Shown here: in pieces, positions 40,407 through 49,950 of the stretch
How the letters are laid out: every line of letters begins with the position of its first letter
Position numbering within the stretch: the first letter of the stretch is position 1
Assembly (NCBI GenBank): GCA_913057245.1
Contig: CAJXNH010000011.1
Span: forward strand, 1-64,000
DNA length: 64,000 bases
Direction: 5' to 3'
Source of the DNA: an uncultured Phaeodactylibacter sp.
Lineage (GTDB): Bacteria; Bacteroidota; Bacteroidia; Chitinophagales; Saprospiraceae
The notes under the pieces: generated by a model
Databases searched by the model: none
Told to the model about the DNA's origin: nothing
The model's input: only the letters and a program-made list of their open reading frames with translations
Made by a program: the position numbers and the translations under genes

Positions 40407-41564
40407 ATGAACACCCTCGAAAAAATAGCTTCCGTATTTCGCGATACATTCTCCTCACAACCTTTGCTGGTGCAGGGCTGCGGGCGCATCAACATCATTG
40501 GCGAGCACACCGACTACAACGAAGGCTTTGTGCTGCCTGCCTCCATCAACAGATATATTTACTTCGCCATAGCCGAGAATGGTACCAATGAGTGCCATTT
40601 TCATGCCCTGGATATCAATGATTCCTATCAGTTCTCGCTAAGTGACATTAAAAAATCCGATAAAGGCTGGGCGAATTACCTGATGGGTATTTTGGATCAG
40701 CTTCAACAGGAAGGCACTTTACTGGAAGGCGTGGATGTTGTTTTTGGTGGTAATTTGCCGATTGGCTCGGGGATGAGCTCCTCCGCAGCACTCGAAGCTG
40801 GCTTCGCCCTGGGCATTTGCAGTCTGTTCAATCTTCAGAAAAGCCGTCAGGAACTGGCCCAGCTGGCCCACCGGTCCTCGAACAACTTTCTTGGTGTGCC
40901 TTCCGGCATTATGGATCAGTTTGCCAGCTTGCTGGGGCAACGGGGGCAGGCGATCAAGCTGGATTGCCGCTCCCTGCAGTACGAGTATGTCCAATTGGAC
41001 CTGAAGGATTATGAACTGCTGCTCATCAATACGGGGGTATCGCACGCCCTGGCTAATTCTGCCTACAAAGATCGCGTACGTGAGTGCCACGAAGGGGCGG
41101 CAGCTGTAGCCCAAAAGTTTGAAGGCATTCAATCCCTGCGCGATGTATCTCTGGAACAGCTGGACGCCTGCAGAGAGGACCTAACGCCTGTGGTTTACCA
41201 GCGCTGCCGCTATGTCATTGAGGAGAACGAACGCCTGCATCAGGCGCTGCACCTGCTGACGAACGGCGAAATGGAAGCGCTCGGTGAGCTGTTGCTCCGC
41301 ACCCACGAAGGCCTAAGTAAGGAGTATGAGGTCAGCTGCCGCGAACTGGATTTCCTGGTGGAACTTGCCAAAGACCACGAAGGCGTTGCCGGTGCCCGCA
41401 TGATGGGCGGAGGCTTTGGCGGCTGCACCCTTAACCTGGTGAAAAAATCAGCTAAAGCAGACTTTCTGAAGTATGCCAAAAAGGAATACTACCGGGTCTT
41501 TTCCGTACAGGCGGAGCACTACGAGCTTGAAATTGTAGACGGCACGGATATCGTCAGAGGGTAG
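40407..41564 (+). CDS. galK: Galactokinase
   Basis: The protein has 385 residues, the usual length, and all GHMP-kinase landmarks: galactokinase signature GRINIIGEHTDYNEG, phosphate-binding LPIGSGMSSSAALEA, catalytic-Asp region GVPSGIMDQFAS, and C-terminal GGGFGGCTLNLV. It phosphorylates galactose at C1 in the cytoplasm (Leloir pathway). No galT, galE or galM is adjacent. It could serve galactose released by the GH2 enzyme at 4.7 kb. The decarboxylase gene follows 5 bp later. Confidence 0.95.
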   Translation: MNTLEKIASVFRDTFSSQPLLVQGCGRINIIGEHTDYNEGFVLPASINRYIYFAIAENGTNECHFHALDINDSYQFSLSDIKKSDKGWANYLMGILDQLQQEGTLLEGVDVVFGGNLPIGSGMSSSAALEAGFALGICSLFNLQKSRQELAQLAHRSSNNFLGVPSGIMDQFASLLGQRGQAIKLDCRSLQYEYVQLDLKDYELLLINTGVSHALANSAYKDRVRECHEGAAAVAQKFEGIQSLRDVSLEQLDACREDLTPVVYQRCRYVIEENERLHQALHLLTNGEMEALGELLLRTHEGLSKEYEVSCRELDFLVELAKDHEGVAGARMMGGGFGGCTLNLVKKSAKADFLKYAKKEYYRVFSVQAEHYELEIVDGTDIVRG

Positions 41565-41569
41565 ACACT

Positions 41570-43003
41570 ATGGGGTCAGGAAAAAATATTTTACAGTCGG
41601 CTTATGACCCGGAAAGGTTCAGGGCAATCGGGCACGAGCTGATTGATAGGCTTGCCGATCATTTGAAATCCGTTCAGAGGCGGGAAAAAGAAGCCATTGC
41701 TTATTCGCCTCCGGGAGAACAAGCCACTTACTGGCAAGAGGATCTCCTCAACGGACCGGGCAGCCCCATCCATTTTTTTCAGGAAATTTTATCGCGCAGT
41801 GTGCAGGTGCAGCATCCCCGGTATATGGGGCATCAGGTTTGCCCGCCGGCCCCGCTTGCTGCCCTGAGTAGCTTAGTGGATGGCCTGCTCAACAACGGGA
41901 TGGCTATTTATGAAATGGGCATGTCTGCTACCGCTATTGAGCAGCAGGTCATAACTGCTGTAGCCGAAAAAATGGGCTTTGGCCCGAATGCCGCTGGAGT
42001 GTTGACCTCGGGAGGTACCCTGGCTAACCTGACGGCCCTGCTTGCTGCCAGAGCGGTGAAAAGCAAAAAGGCGGTTTGGACAGAGGGTGGGCATCAGACG
42101 CGCCTTGCCCTTATGGTGTCAGAAGAAGCCCATTATTGCGTAGACCGGGCGGTCCGGATAATGGGATGGGGCGAAGCTGGTATCATCAAAATCCCTGTGG
42201 ACGGCCACTATCGTATGCGGCACGAATGCCTGCCTGAATATCTGGCGCAGGCCAGAGCGGAAGGCTTGGAAGTGATCGCCGTTGTGGGCAGCGCCTGCTC
42301 CACTTCCACCGGTTCTTTCGACAACCTGAATGCACTGGCTGACTTCTGCGAGGCGGAAAGCCTGTGGCTACATGTGGATGGGGCACACGGTGCGGCACTG
42401 TCGCTTTCACCCCGGCACAGATCAGTTGTTGCCGGTCTGGAGCGTGCAGATTCCGTGGCTATGGACTTTCACAAAATGCTGCTTACGCCCGTACTTGCCA
42501 CAGCTTTGGTTTTCAAAAACGGACCAGACAGTTACCGGACGTTCAGTCAGCGGGCACAATACCTCTGGTCCGGGCAAACCGAACAGGAATGGTACAATCT
42601 GGCCAAGCGTACCTTCGAGTGCACCAAGCTGATGATGGGTATGAAGGTGCATGCTTTGCTGCGAACCTACGGTTTTGAATTGTGGGAAGCTTATCTCGAT
42701 AAAGTCATGGAAAATGGCGCCCTGTTTGCGGACCTGGTCCGTGCTCATCCTGACTTTGAACTGGCGGTTGCCCCGGCTTGCAATATTGTTTGTTTTCGTT
42801 ACGTACAACCTGGCGCCGACCTCGATGAACTGAATGCCCGCATCCGGCAGTTTCTGCTGGAAGACGGCCGGTTTTACATTGTGCAAACTCAGCTCAAAAC
42901 CGGGCTTTTCCTAAGGGTTACACTGACCAATCCGCACACAGGTCGGGAAGACATAGAAGCCTTGCTGACACTGATTGCCAGCAAGGCTCCGGAATTGCGT
43001 TGA
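41570..43003 (+). CDS. PLP-dependent group II amino-acid decarboxylase
   Basis: The protein has 477 residues. The cofactor site is K302 in SVAMDFHKMLLTP, with D270 in LHVDGAHGAAL and a conserved His188 in SEEAHYCVDRA. TSGGTLANLTALLAAR binds the PLP phosphate. The family includes aromatic-amino-acid, glutamate, aspartate and 2,4-diaminobutyrate decarboxylases. I cannot separate these by eye. With panB at 48 kb, an aspartate decarboxylase (beta-alanine) role would fit pantothenate synthesis, but this is only a suggestion. Confidence 0.9.
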   Translation: MGSGKNILQSAYDPERFRAIGHELIDRLADHLKSVQRREKEAIAYSPPGEQATYWQEDLLNGPGSPIHFFQEILSRSVQVQHPRYMGHQVCPPAPLAALSSLVDGLLNNGMAIYEMGMSATAIEQQVITAVAEKMGFGPNAAGVLTSGGTLANLTALLAARAVKSKKAVWTEGGHQTRLALMVSEEAHYCVDRAVRIMGWGEAGIIKIPVDGHYRMRHECLPEYLAQARAEGLEVIAVVGSACSTSTGSFDNLNALADFCEAESLWLHVDGAHGAALSLSPRHRSVVAGLERADSVAMDFHKMLLTPVLATALVFKNGPDSYRTFSQRAQYLWSGQTEQEWYNLAKRTFECTKLMMGMKVHALLRTYGFELWEAYLDKVMENGALFADLVRAHPDFELAVAPACNIVCFRYVQPGADLDELNARIRQFLLEDGRFYIVQTQLKTGLFLRVTLTNPHTGREDIEALLTLIASKAPELR

Positions 43004-43044
43004 CGCCCTGTCGACAGGGGCCATATTGTCGGTGTCACTTTTGT

Positions 43045-44034
43045 TTAGAAAGGCGGATGAGCAGGCTTGTTGCCCAGCACTTCCTCGATGCTGTGCAGGA
43101 TTTCCTCATCGAGTTGAGGGACCAGTTCCAGCGCATCAATATTTTCCTCCAGATGGTGGACTTTTGAGCCACCGAGTATTACAGTGCTTACATTGGGGTT
43201 GGTCAGGCACCAGGCAATAGCGAGTTTAGGCATAGAGGTGCCCAGATCATTAGCGATTTTACTGAGTTTCCGGACTTTTTCCAGACGCTCCTCAGTCAGG
43301 CTGAGGTTCTTGAGCCACTCCAGGCCTTCCATGCCCAGACGGGTGCCTTCCGGAAATTTATCCAGGTACTTGCCGGTCAGCACACCGGAGGCCAGTGGTG
43401 ACCAAATGGTAGTACCCAGCCCTACGGTTTTGTAGATCTGACTGAACTCAACCTCGACTTTTTCCCGGTGAAACATATTGTACTGCGGCTGCTCCATGGT
43501 TGGCCCAATGAGGTTAAGGCGCTGCGCCACCATGTGGGCTTCCATGATTTCCTGCGCGGACCACTCCGAGGTGCCCCAGTATAGGATCTTTCCCTGTTGA
43601 ATGAGGTGGTTCATGGCCCATACGGTTTCCTCGATGGGCGTGTTCTTATCCGGGCGGTGGCAGAAAAACAGGTCCAGGTAGTCGACTTGTAATCGTTTCA
43701 GGGCAGCATGGCAGGCTTCGAAGATGTGCTTTCGGCTAAGCCCGGTCTGATTGGGCTTTTGACCACCATCTCCAAAGAACACTTTGCTGGACACTACGTA
43801 GGAGCTGCGGTCCCAGTCCTGCTTAGCGAGGATATTGCCCATCACAATTTCGGATTTACCCCTGGCGTAGGCCTCCGCATTATCGAAGAAGTTGACGCCC
43901 CTTTCGTAGGCTGCGACCATGAGCGATTCTGCTACATCATCACTGATTTGCTTCCCAAAGGTTAACCAGGAGCCCAGCGAAAGTGCGCTCACTTGTAGTC
44001 CGGATTTACCGAGCCGGCGGTATTGCATTTCCAT
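43045..44034 (-). CDS. Aldo/keto reductase (voltage-gated-channel beta-subunit/YghZ branch)
   Basis: The protein has 329 residues. The catalytic tetrad is visible: D51 and Y56 in FFDNAEAY, K84 in VVSSKVFFGDG and H126 in DLFFCHRPD. The NADPH-binding end motif is VSTVILGGSKVHHLEEN. The start MEMQYRRLGKSGLQVS is typical. It reduces aldehydes or ketones in the cytoplasm; substrate unknown. It converges on the decarboxylase gene. Confidence 0.93.
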   Translation of the reverse strand: MEMQYRRLGKSGLQVSALSLGSWLTFGKQISDDVAESLMVAAYERGVNFFDNAEAYARGKSEIVMGNILAKQDWDRSSYVVSSKVFFGDGGQKPNQTGLSRKHIFEACHAALKRLQVDYLDLFFCHRPDKNTPIEETVWAMNHLIQQGKILYWGTSEWSAQEIMEAHMVAQRLNLIGPTMEQPQYNMFHREKVEVEFSQIYKTVGLGTTIWSPLASGVLTGKYLDKFPEGTRLGMEGLEWLKNLSLTEERLEKVRKLSKIANDLGTSMPKLAIAWCLTNPNVSTVILGGSKVHHLEENIDALELVPQLDEEILHSIEEVLGNKPAHPPF

Positions 44035-44104
44035 AGATTGTATTTGGTTGGTTATTCTTCCAAAGCAACCCGTGCCGGAAAGGGATTGTTTAGGAGGGCG
44101 CTAC

Positions 44105-44803
44105 CTAAAACTTCACAGCCGTTCTAATCCCAACGGAGTAGAGATTGCGATTATACTGTTCAAGCGGATCATTGAGCAGCCCGCTGAGCCAAAACTGAAA
44201 GGTCGGCTGAATCATAGTGGTGAAACCGTCGAAGTGGTGCTCCCAGCCCAGCCCGGAAATAAAGCTGTAGCCCAGCCCGGAGAAGTTATTGCCATCGGGC
44301 TCTTGTGTTACCCGTTCTGAAATATCATCAGTGTAGTAGGTGATGCGTTCGCGGTTCGCAATGTTGACGGCCATAGAAAGCCCCATGGAGAACAGGAAGT
44401 CATTTTTATCATTAAGGGTCTGATAGAAGAGGAGTTCAGCGGGGATTTCAATAAAGTAGTGCACGTAATTGATGCGCTGATCATCAGCTCCATCCGGAAT
44501 GTCGTCGCGCAAATCAACTTCCGTACGCCGGGTCTGATAGCCGCTTTCCACAAAATAGGCACCGGTTTTGAAAGCAATGCGTTCGGTGCGCCACTGCGCC
44601 ATAAGGCCTGCAGAATAGGAAAACCGGGACACCTCAAGGTTCTCCAGTCGTTGGGTCTCAGCCGGGTCTACGTCATTGAGTTGGGCGACGAGCCTGCGGT
44701 GGCTAACATTCGGGAAAAGCTCCACACCCACTTTGAGCTCTGATTGTGCGAAAAGGCTGCCAACCAGGCAGCTGGCGAACAGAAGCAATCCGATTCTCTG
44801 CAT
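44105..44803 (-). CDS. Outer-membrane beta-barrel protein (PorT/OMP_b-brl_2 type)
   Basis: The start at 44803 gives 232 residues with signal peptide MQRIGLLLFASCLVGSLFAQ; an ATG two codons upstream is possible. The body has amphipathic strands such as IAFKTGAYFVESGYQ, INYVHYFIEIPAELLFYQ and NDFLFSMGLSMAVNIA. It ends in a typical barrel terminus, LYSVGIRTAVKF. Function unknown. It follows the patatin gene by 36 bp on the same strand. Confidence 0.75.
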   Translation of the reverse strand: MQRIGLLLFASCLVGSLFAQSELKVGVELFPNVSHRRLVAQLNDVDPAETQRLENLEVSRFSYSAGLMAQWRTERIAFKTGAYFVESGYQTRRTEVDLRDDIPDGADDQRINYVHYFIEIPAELLFYQTLNDKNDFLFSMGLSMAVNIANRERITYYTDDISERVTQEPDGNNFSGLGYSFISGLGWEHHFDGFTTMIQPTFQFWLSGLLNDPLEQYNRNLYSVGIRTAVKF

Positions 44804-44839
44804 AAACAACTTTTATGGAAAAACTCAATTCTCCGGGGT

Positions 44840-46690
44840 TTATTGCCCGTCGCGGTCCAGAAGGTTGCGTTTTTGAAAATCAGTAAGTATGGTCTTTAGT
44901 ACCATATTGGTAGCCCGGTTGGCCGCGATTCCAGCGCCCCACTGCTTCCAGACGCCCTTTAGTACCCAGGTGATGAAGCTACCGAACAGGCTCGGTTTCA
45001 CTGATTTATGGTTGTGGTGTTGCAGGATTTGGTGCACCTCTTCCTTGAGTTTTTCCTGCTCAGGCACAGGTGTCGGCTTTTCGTACTTATCCGCATTCAG
45101 GAAGACTTCGCGGAGGCGGTGGTGGATGTTGCCTTCAATGCTGAGGAGCTCTGACGGCTTGAGGCGCTGACGTTTTGGGAGTGGAATCTCCGGATTGTCA
45201 TTTTTGCGCCGGTCAAAATTCATATCCGGTACAATAGGATACCCATCCACGGACTCGCTGTAAAATCGCTTGTGGCGCTCATCGCTTGCATCCCAGTCCT
45301 GGAAGACGCTATCCCGCTCAGCTGCCTTAGAGGTCGGAATGCAGAAGTAATTACGGAGGAAACTCTGACAGTTTCGGCGCCCCAGCTCAAAATCATGTTC
45401 GCGGAAGCCCCGGCTGAAGAATCCACCGAAGCCATCGAGTGAACCACAGGAAATGGGGTAGGGGTCCTTCTGATCGCCTTCCCGACGGGAGGGGAAGATC
45501 ATGCGCAATGTATGGTCAGAAGACAAACCGCCGACCAGGTCGCTTTCTTTCATCATGGCCTGCCCGCGGATAGCGCCCAGGACTTTGGGGACCAGTTCAA
45601 TTAACTTAGGCGTTTCCTCGCGGTCCTGCTGGGTTTCCCCTTCAAAGTTAGGGAAAGGGTCAATCATCAGTACCGCGTAGTTCTGCCCGGGGTCATCCTG
45701 GCTCTTTTCTTCCAGTGCCCGGATCACTTCCCCAAAAGGTTCATTATTCACCGTGCCACCGTCTACGGCAAAAAAGTCAAAAGTATCTTCCTCAATTTGG
45801 ATGCGCAGGCCCTGCGTAGGCAGTTCCCCTTCCTCATGCCGCTTGGGTGAAAACATGCGGTCTACCATCGCTTTGATATACGGCGTTTGGGTATTGGTCA
45901 GGTGCCGGGGAGCTAGGCCGAGTGGAAAAGCGCCCGTGGCTTTGGCGCATTGCAGGAGGGTCTCCCGGTCAATGGCTTCTTCCGGATTGAAAGGCAGGGT
46001 GTGGTCGTAGTGCTCCGATCCGGTTGTGTTCACTTTGAAATGCGCGATACCTTTGTGCAGGTACATGCGGTGGGCCGGCTTTGGCGGTTCGCTAAAAGCC
46101 TTTTCCTTTTTTACCTCATCAAAGAAGTTTACCGCCAGGGGAATGCCTCTCAGGCTGGTAATGGTGAGGATAATCTCTAAATCCGGAGCAATATAATCTG
46201 GTAGCTTTGTAATTCTTTTCAGTTCTGCAGCCCGATCGGCAATCTGATCTATCGGCTTGGAATTGAGCAGGGAAATCACCCCATTGTGCTCTTTGATGTC
46301 TTCAGTCTGAAGCATTTGCAGGAGCGTAGACATTTTGCCGTCTCCCTTATCGTTGAGGTTGACCCAGGCTTCGTACAGTTTGTTTTGTTCCTTATTCGGG
46401 TTGTCATCGTTGATGGGGCGCAACCCTTCGAATAAGCCAAGCGCAGTGATTGCGGCTGTCATCCCCCCGGCAGAAGAGCCGCCCATCACCTCGATAATGA
46501 CATCGTGCATAGGCACACTGTGGTCGTATTCCGGGTGGTCTTTTCCTAATTGTTTGTTGCGCTCTTTAGCGCCTTCCCACTTGGATAGCGTTTCGAGTAA
46601 ATAGTCGATGACACCGGCTGTGTAAGCACCAGCGGAGACCGCCCCTGCCATTGCAATGCCGATTTTGAAGACGTTCTGTTGTTCAGCCAT
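44840..46690 (-). CDS. Patatin-like phospholipase domain protein
   Basis: The protein has 616 residues and no signal peptide. The N-terminal patatin core has the oxyanion loop IAMAGAVSAGAYTAG, the nucleophile S73 in GGSSAGG, and the catalytic Asp in FAVDGGTVNNEPFGE. These form the Ser-Asp dyad of lipid acyl hydrolases. The C-terminal roughly 250 residues are specific to this long subgroup and end with a short hydrophobic stretch (LFGSFITWVLKGVWKQWG) that may contact membrane. It has its own promoter at 46711-46741. Confidence 0.88.
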   Translation of the reverse strand: MAEQQNVFKIGIAMAGAVSAGAYTAGVIDYLLETLSKWEGAKERNKQLGKDHPEYDHSVPMHDVIIEVMGGSSAGGMTAAITALGLFEGLRPINDDNPNKEQNKLYEAWVNLNDKGDGKMSTLLQMLQTEDIKEHNGVISLLNSKPIDQIADRAAELKRITKLPDYIAPDLEIILTITSLRGIPLAVNFFDEVKKEKAFSEPPKPAHRMYLHKGIAHFKVNTTGSEHYDHTLPFNPEEAIDRETLLQCAKATGAFPLGLAPRHLTNTQTPYIKAMVDRMFSPKRHEEGELPTQGLRIQIEEDTFDFFAVDGGTVNNEPFGEVIRALEEKSQDDPGQNYAVLMIDPFPNFEGETQQDREETPKLIELVPKVLGAIRGQAMMKESDLVGGLSSDHTLRMIFPSRREGDQKDPYPISCGSLDGFGGFFSRGFREHDFELGRRNCQSFLRNYFCIPTSKAAERDSVFQDWDASDERHKRFYSESVDGYPIVPDMNFDRRKNDNPEIPLPKRQRLKPSELLSIEGNIHHRLREVFLNADKYEKPTPVPEQEKLKEEVHQILQHHNHKSVKPSLFGSFITWVLKGVWKQWGAGIAANRATNMVLKTILTDFQKRNLLDRDGQ

Positions 46691-46710
46691 GATCGTATTT
46701 GAGGTTTAAC

Positions 46711-46741
46711 CAAAGCTAGGGCTTTTTTATAAATGCAACAA
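46711..46741 (-). promoter_or_regulatory. Bacteroidota-type promoter for the patatin gene
   Basis: On the minus strand, TTG (46741-46739), a 20-bp spacer, then the exact consensus TAGCTTTG (46718-46711). The patatin ATG is at 46690. Confidence 0.75.
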
Positions 46742-46746
46742 CTGAA

Positions 46747-47781
46747 TTATCGCAGCCCCCGTTCCCGCAGATTCGCCCGGTAGATGGCGGCATTGCGGTT
46801 GTGTGCTGAGAGGGTCCGTGCAAAGGAATGCAGCCCGGAACCATCACCCTTGGCGCAGAAGTAAAGGTACTCGTGGTCTTCGGCATTGAGCACTGCATCA
46901 ATACTCGAAATGGACGCCATGGAGATGGGGCCGGGAGGCAGTCCGGCGTACATATAGGTATTGTACGGTGAGTCAAACTTCGTATGATAGTCGGTTACCC
47001 TTGGCGTACTAAAATCCCGCCGGGCAAAAACGGCGGTGGGGTCAGCCTGAAGGGGCATCCCGATACGTAAACGGTTGAGGTATACGCCGGCCATTCGGGG
47101 CTTTTCGCTGCCGACCAGGGTTTCGCGTTCCACAATGGAAGCCAGGGTGTAGACCTCGGCGGGTGTCATTTCCTTTTTGGCGGCTTTCGCCCGGCGGTCC
47201 TGCTGATTCCAGAATCGGTCGTGCTCTTTGATCATGCGGGCCATAAAGGCTGCCGGACGGGTATTCCAGTAAAATTCATACGTGTTGGGGATGAACAAAC
47301 TCATCAGGGTTTCCGGGGTGTAACCGATGGAGTCGAGGTAAACCTCATTTTGCATCAGATTCAGGAAAGCCAGGGAGTCCTGCTCTAAAAAACCGGCAAC
47401 TTTCCCAGCCACCTCTTCAATGAGCCGCTCGTTGTGCAGTACGACATTTACTGGAGCTTGCGGCCCATTGCGCAAATGCCGGATGAGCTCAATATGATTC
47501 CAGCCGGGCTGCAGTTCGAACCGTCCGGGGCGCATGGGGTCGCGCTCGTAGGCCATGCGGTCTGCCAGTACCCGGAACACCTGCTCATCCTGAATGAAAT
47601 CATGAGCTTCCAGCAAAGCGACAACTTCCTCAAAAGTAGAGGAGGTGGGAATTTTTACGATGTAACTGTCGAGCCCCTCCGGCACAGCGACTTTCGCCAG
47701 GAAGGCATTGTAAAGATACAGCCCCGTTCCTATGATGGCTACTGTCAGGAGCAGCAGCGTGGTCTTCACAGCTCTTTTCAT
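46747..47781 (-). CDS. mltG: Endolytic murein transglycosylase MltG
   Basis: The protein has 344 residues. One N-terminal membrane helix (TTLLLLTVAIIGTGLYLYNAF) anchors a periplasmic YceG-like domain with the LysM-like part first. The catalytic Glu is E218 in LASIVERET. Other family stretches are RFELQPGWNHIELI, FIPNTYEFYW, PLQADPTAVFA and YAGLPPGPI. It cleaves nascent glycan strands in the peptidoglycan. It lies 34 bp after panB on the same strand. Confidence 0.95.
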   Translation of the reverse strand: MKRAVKTTLLLLTVAIIGTGLYLYNAFLAKVAVPEGLDSYIVKIPTSSTFEEVVALLEAHDFIQDEQVFRVLADRMAYERDPMRPGRFELQPGWNHIELIRHLRNGPQAPVNVVLHNERLIEEVAGKVAGFLEQDSLAFLNLMQNEVYLDSIGYTPETLMSLFIPNTYEFYWNTRPAAFMARMIKEHDRFWNQQDRRAKAAKKEMTPAEVYTLASIVERETLVGSEKPRMAGVYLNRLRIGMPLQADPTAVFARRDFSTPRVTDYHTKFDSPYNTYMYAGLPPGPISMASISSIDAVLNAEDHEYLYFCAKGDGSGLHSFARTLSAHNRNAAIYRANLRERGLR

Positions 47782-47815
47782 AGTGTTCGTCTTTTAATAT
47801 TGGCCCGTTCCTCTT

Positions 47816-48631
47816 CTAATATTGCTCTTTTTCATTGGGGAAATCCCCGGAACGTACATCATCGCCGTACTGCTCGGCTGCGCGTTTGATCTCATCAAAG
47901 AGGTCGAGGTAACGCCTAAGAAAACGCGGCTTAAAGTCTTTGGTGATGCCCAGCAGGTCATGGGAGACCAAGACCTGTCCGCTAACATCAGGGCCGGCAC
48001 CAATGCCAATGGTTGGGATATCGATGCTATCGGTTACCCGCTTGGCGAGCTTGGCCGGGATTTTCTCGAGCACAATGGCGAAGCAGCCCAGTTCCTGCAA
48101 CAACTTCGCGTCCTCAATAAGCTTATTGGCTTCGGCTTCTTCCTTGGCCCGCACGGTATAAGTGCCAAATTTATAGATAGACTGCGGTGTAAGCCCAAGG
48201 TGCCCCATCACCGGCACACCTGCCGACAGGATGCGTTTGATGGATTCCTGAATTTCGGCACCGCCTTCCAGTTTAACCGCGTGAGCCCCGGATTCCTTCA
48301 TAATCCGGATAGTGGATTCCAGCGCAATGCGGGAATTGCCCTGATAGGAGCCAAAGGGTAGGTCGACCACCACAAGCGCCCGTTTAACCGCCCGGACGAC
48401 TGAAGAAGCGTGGTAGATCATCTGATCGAGCGTAATGGGCAGCGTCGTTTCATGGCCGGCCATGACGTTGGAGGCTGAGTCGCCTACCAGCAATACGTCG
48501 ATATTAGCAGCATCGAGGATGCGGGCCATTGAAAAATCATAGGCCGTGAGCATGGTGATTTTCTCACCCCGCTCTTTCATTTCCTGAATGACATGGGTGG
48601 TCATTCGTTTGATATCTTTGTTGACGGACAT
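47816..48631 (-). CDS. panB: 3-methyl-2-oxobutanoate hydroxymethyltransferase
   Basis: The protein has 271 residues from ATG 48631. The longer start at 48655 is excluded because it falls inside the promoter's -7 element. PanB landmarks are [62 protein letters not shown] and [18 protein letters not shown]. It transfers a hydroxymethyl group from methylene-THF to ketoisovalerate, the first committed step to pantothenate. No panC or panD is adjacent. Confidence 0.95.
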   Translation of the reverse strand: MSVNKDIKRMTTHVIQEMKERGEKITMLTAYDFSMARILDAANIDVLLVGDSASNVMAGHETTLPITLDQMIYHASSVVRAVKRALVVVDLPFGSYQGNSRIALESTIRIMKESGAHAVKLEGGAEIQESIKRILSAGVPVMGHLGLTPQSIYKFGTYTVRAKEEAEANKLIEDAKLLQELGCFAIVLEKIPAKLAKRVTDSIDIPTIGIGAGPDVSGQVLVSHDLLGITKDFKPRFLRRYLDLFDEIKRAAEQYGDDVRSGDFPNEKEQY

Positions 48632-48653
48632 GCGTTCCAGTTTTTTTGGTGTC

Positions 48654-48685
48654 ACAATATAGGTTCAATTCCGTTTGTCAAACAA
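48654..48685 (-). promoter_or_regulatory. Bacteroidota-type promoter for panB
   Basis: On the minus strand, TTG (48685-48683), a 21-bp spacer, then TATATTGT (48661-48654), 22 bp before the panB ATG. Its position decides the start codon. Confidence 0.55.
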
Positions 48686-48768
48686 ATATTGAGAGGCCTT
48701 TGGTTGAATCTGGTCAAAGGCAGTAAAAAACAATTCCGTCTTTTAAACGTCAATGCCTGTTTATGTCG

Positions 48769-48801
48769 TTTGTGTTATTGAGGGTAATTAGATTACCTTT
48801 G
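48769..48801 (+). promoter_or_regulatory. Bacteroidota-type promoter for the DUF4249-like gene
   Basis: TTTG at 48769-48772, a 21-bp spacer, and the exact consensus TACCTTTG at 48794-48801, about 35 bp before the ATG. Confidence 0.75.
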
Positions 48802-48836
48802 CGTTTGCTTTAATGATTACTGCATAATTTTCTAGA

Positions 48837-49847
48837 ATGAAATTACTCAAGCCTACTTTTTTACTGCTTGTTTTGGTAATGGGCTGGAGCGCCTGCTCTA
48901 CCGAAGTTAACCTGGAAGCAGAGTGGAAAGACATTCCTATTGTTTACGGTTTCCTGAATATTCAGGATACGGCTCACTATGTCCGGGTTCAAAAAGCTTT
49001 TCTGGAACCGGGCGGAGATGCCCTGCAGATCGCTCAGGTCAGCGACTCGATTTACTACGATGGGATCAATGTTGTCCTGGAAAACCGGACACAGGGTACT
49101 TCCTTTGTGCTGCAGCGCGTTAATGGAGAAGATGATGGCTACTTTAAGGAGGAGGGGCTGTTTGCCAACACTCCAAATGTTTTGTACAAACTCAACGCGG
49201 AAGAGGCTGGCCTGGAAGGAGGAGACGAGGTATCGATCCGCGTGGAAAGGGGGGATGACCTGCCGCCGGCTACCGCTGAGACCATTATTCTGAATGAAAT
49301 AGACTCCGTAGCAACTTCTCCATCAAATACCATCAACCGCTGGCGCTACAATCAAATGCTTACTGTAGCCTGGAGCCCGGGGCTGGAAGCTAAGATTTTT
49401 GATGTCCGCTTTATTATCCACTACCGGGAAGTTACGCCCGGACAGGGGCAGGACCCGGTCGAAAAAACGCTGGAGTGGGTCGTCAATAAATCTATACTTC
49501 GGCAGGATGCTGATAGTCAGCGGGAAAAAGTGGACATACCGGGGCAGAGCTTTTATGCGTTCCTGGGCAGTGCTATCCCACCTAGTGAAGGCGAAATTCG
49601 ATTGTTCGACTATATTGATATTGTTATCACAGGAGCCGGAGAAGAATTTAGAGACCTTGTGTTAGTGGAACAGGCGAATACCGGTATTACATCGGCGCAA
49701 AATATACCCGTTTACACTAATATTGAAGAAGGGCTGGGTGTATTCACTTCACGTTTTCAGCTTGTTCGCCGCGGTATCCGAATCGGTAATGAGGCCCGGG
49801 ATAGCCTTCAGAATGGTATCTTCACCAAAGACATTAATTTCAATTAG
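48837..49847 (+). CDS. DUF4249-like lipoprotein
   Basis: The protein has 336 residues with lipoprotein signal FLLLVLVMGWSAC (Cys20). The family-like opening is IPIVYGFLNIQDTAHYVRVQ, followed by a beta-rich body with SIYYDGINVVLENRTQG and LYKLNAEEAGLEGGDEVSIR. DUF4249 proteins usually accompany TonB-dependent outer-membrane receptors. None is adjacent here. It probably sits on the outer membrane. The exact role is unknown. Confidence 0.75.
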   Translation: MKLLKPTFLLLVLVMGWSACSTEVNLEAEWKDIPIVYGFLNIQDTAHYVRVQKAFLEPGGDALQIAQVSDSIYYDGINVVLENRTQGTSFVLQRVNGEDDGYFKEEGLFANTPNVLYKLNAEEAGLEGGDEVSIRVERGDDLPPATAETIILNEIDSVATSPSNTINRWRYNQMLTVAWSPGLEAKIFDVRFIIHYREVTPGQGQDPVEKTLEWVVNKSILRQDADSQREKVDIPGQSFYAFLGSAIPPSEGEIRLFDYIDIVITGAGEEFRDLVLVEQANTGITSAQNIPVYTNIEEGLGVFTSRFQLVRRGIRIGNEARDSLQNGIFTKDINFN

Positions 49848-49950
49848 CCGGATCCGCCGGGAGAAAAAAGAAAAATGCTGTAACGTTTTGGTTTTTGGGC
49901 TGATCAATGGGCAATAATCCCATTAATTCAATCTCCCAAAAACCAAAACC

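Noticed and set aside
43006-43019. Perfect 14-bp palindrome CCCTGTCGACAGGG after the decarboxylase gene.
   Set aside because: It is too short, with no loop and no T-run, for a terminator, and it has no second copy; likely chance.
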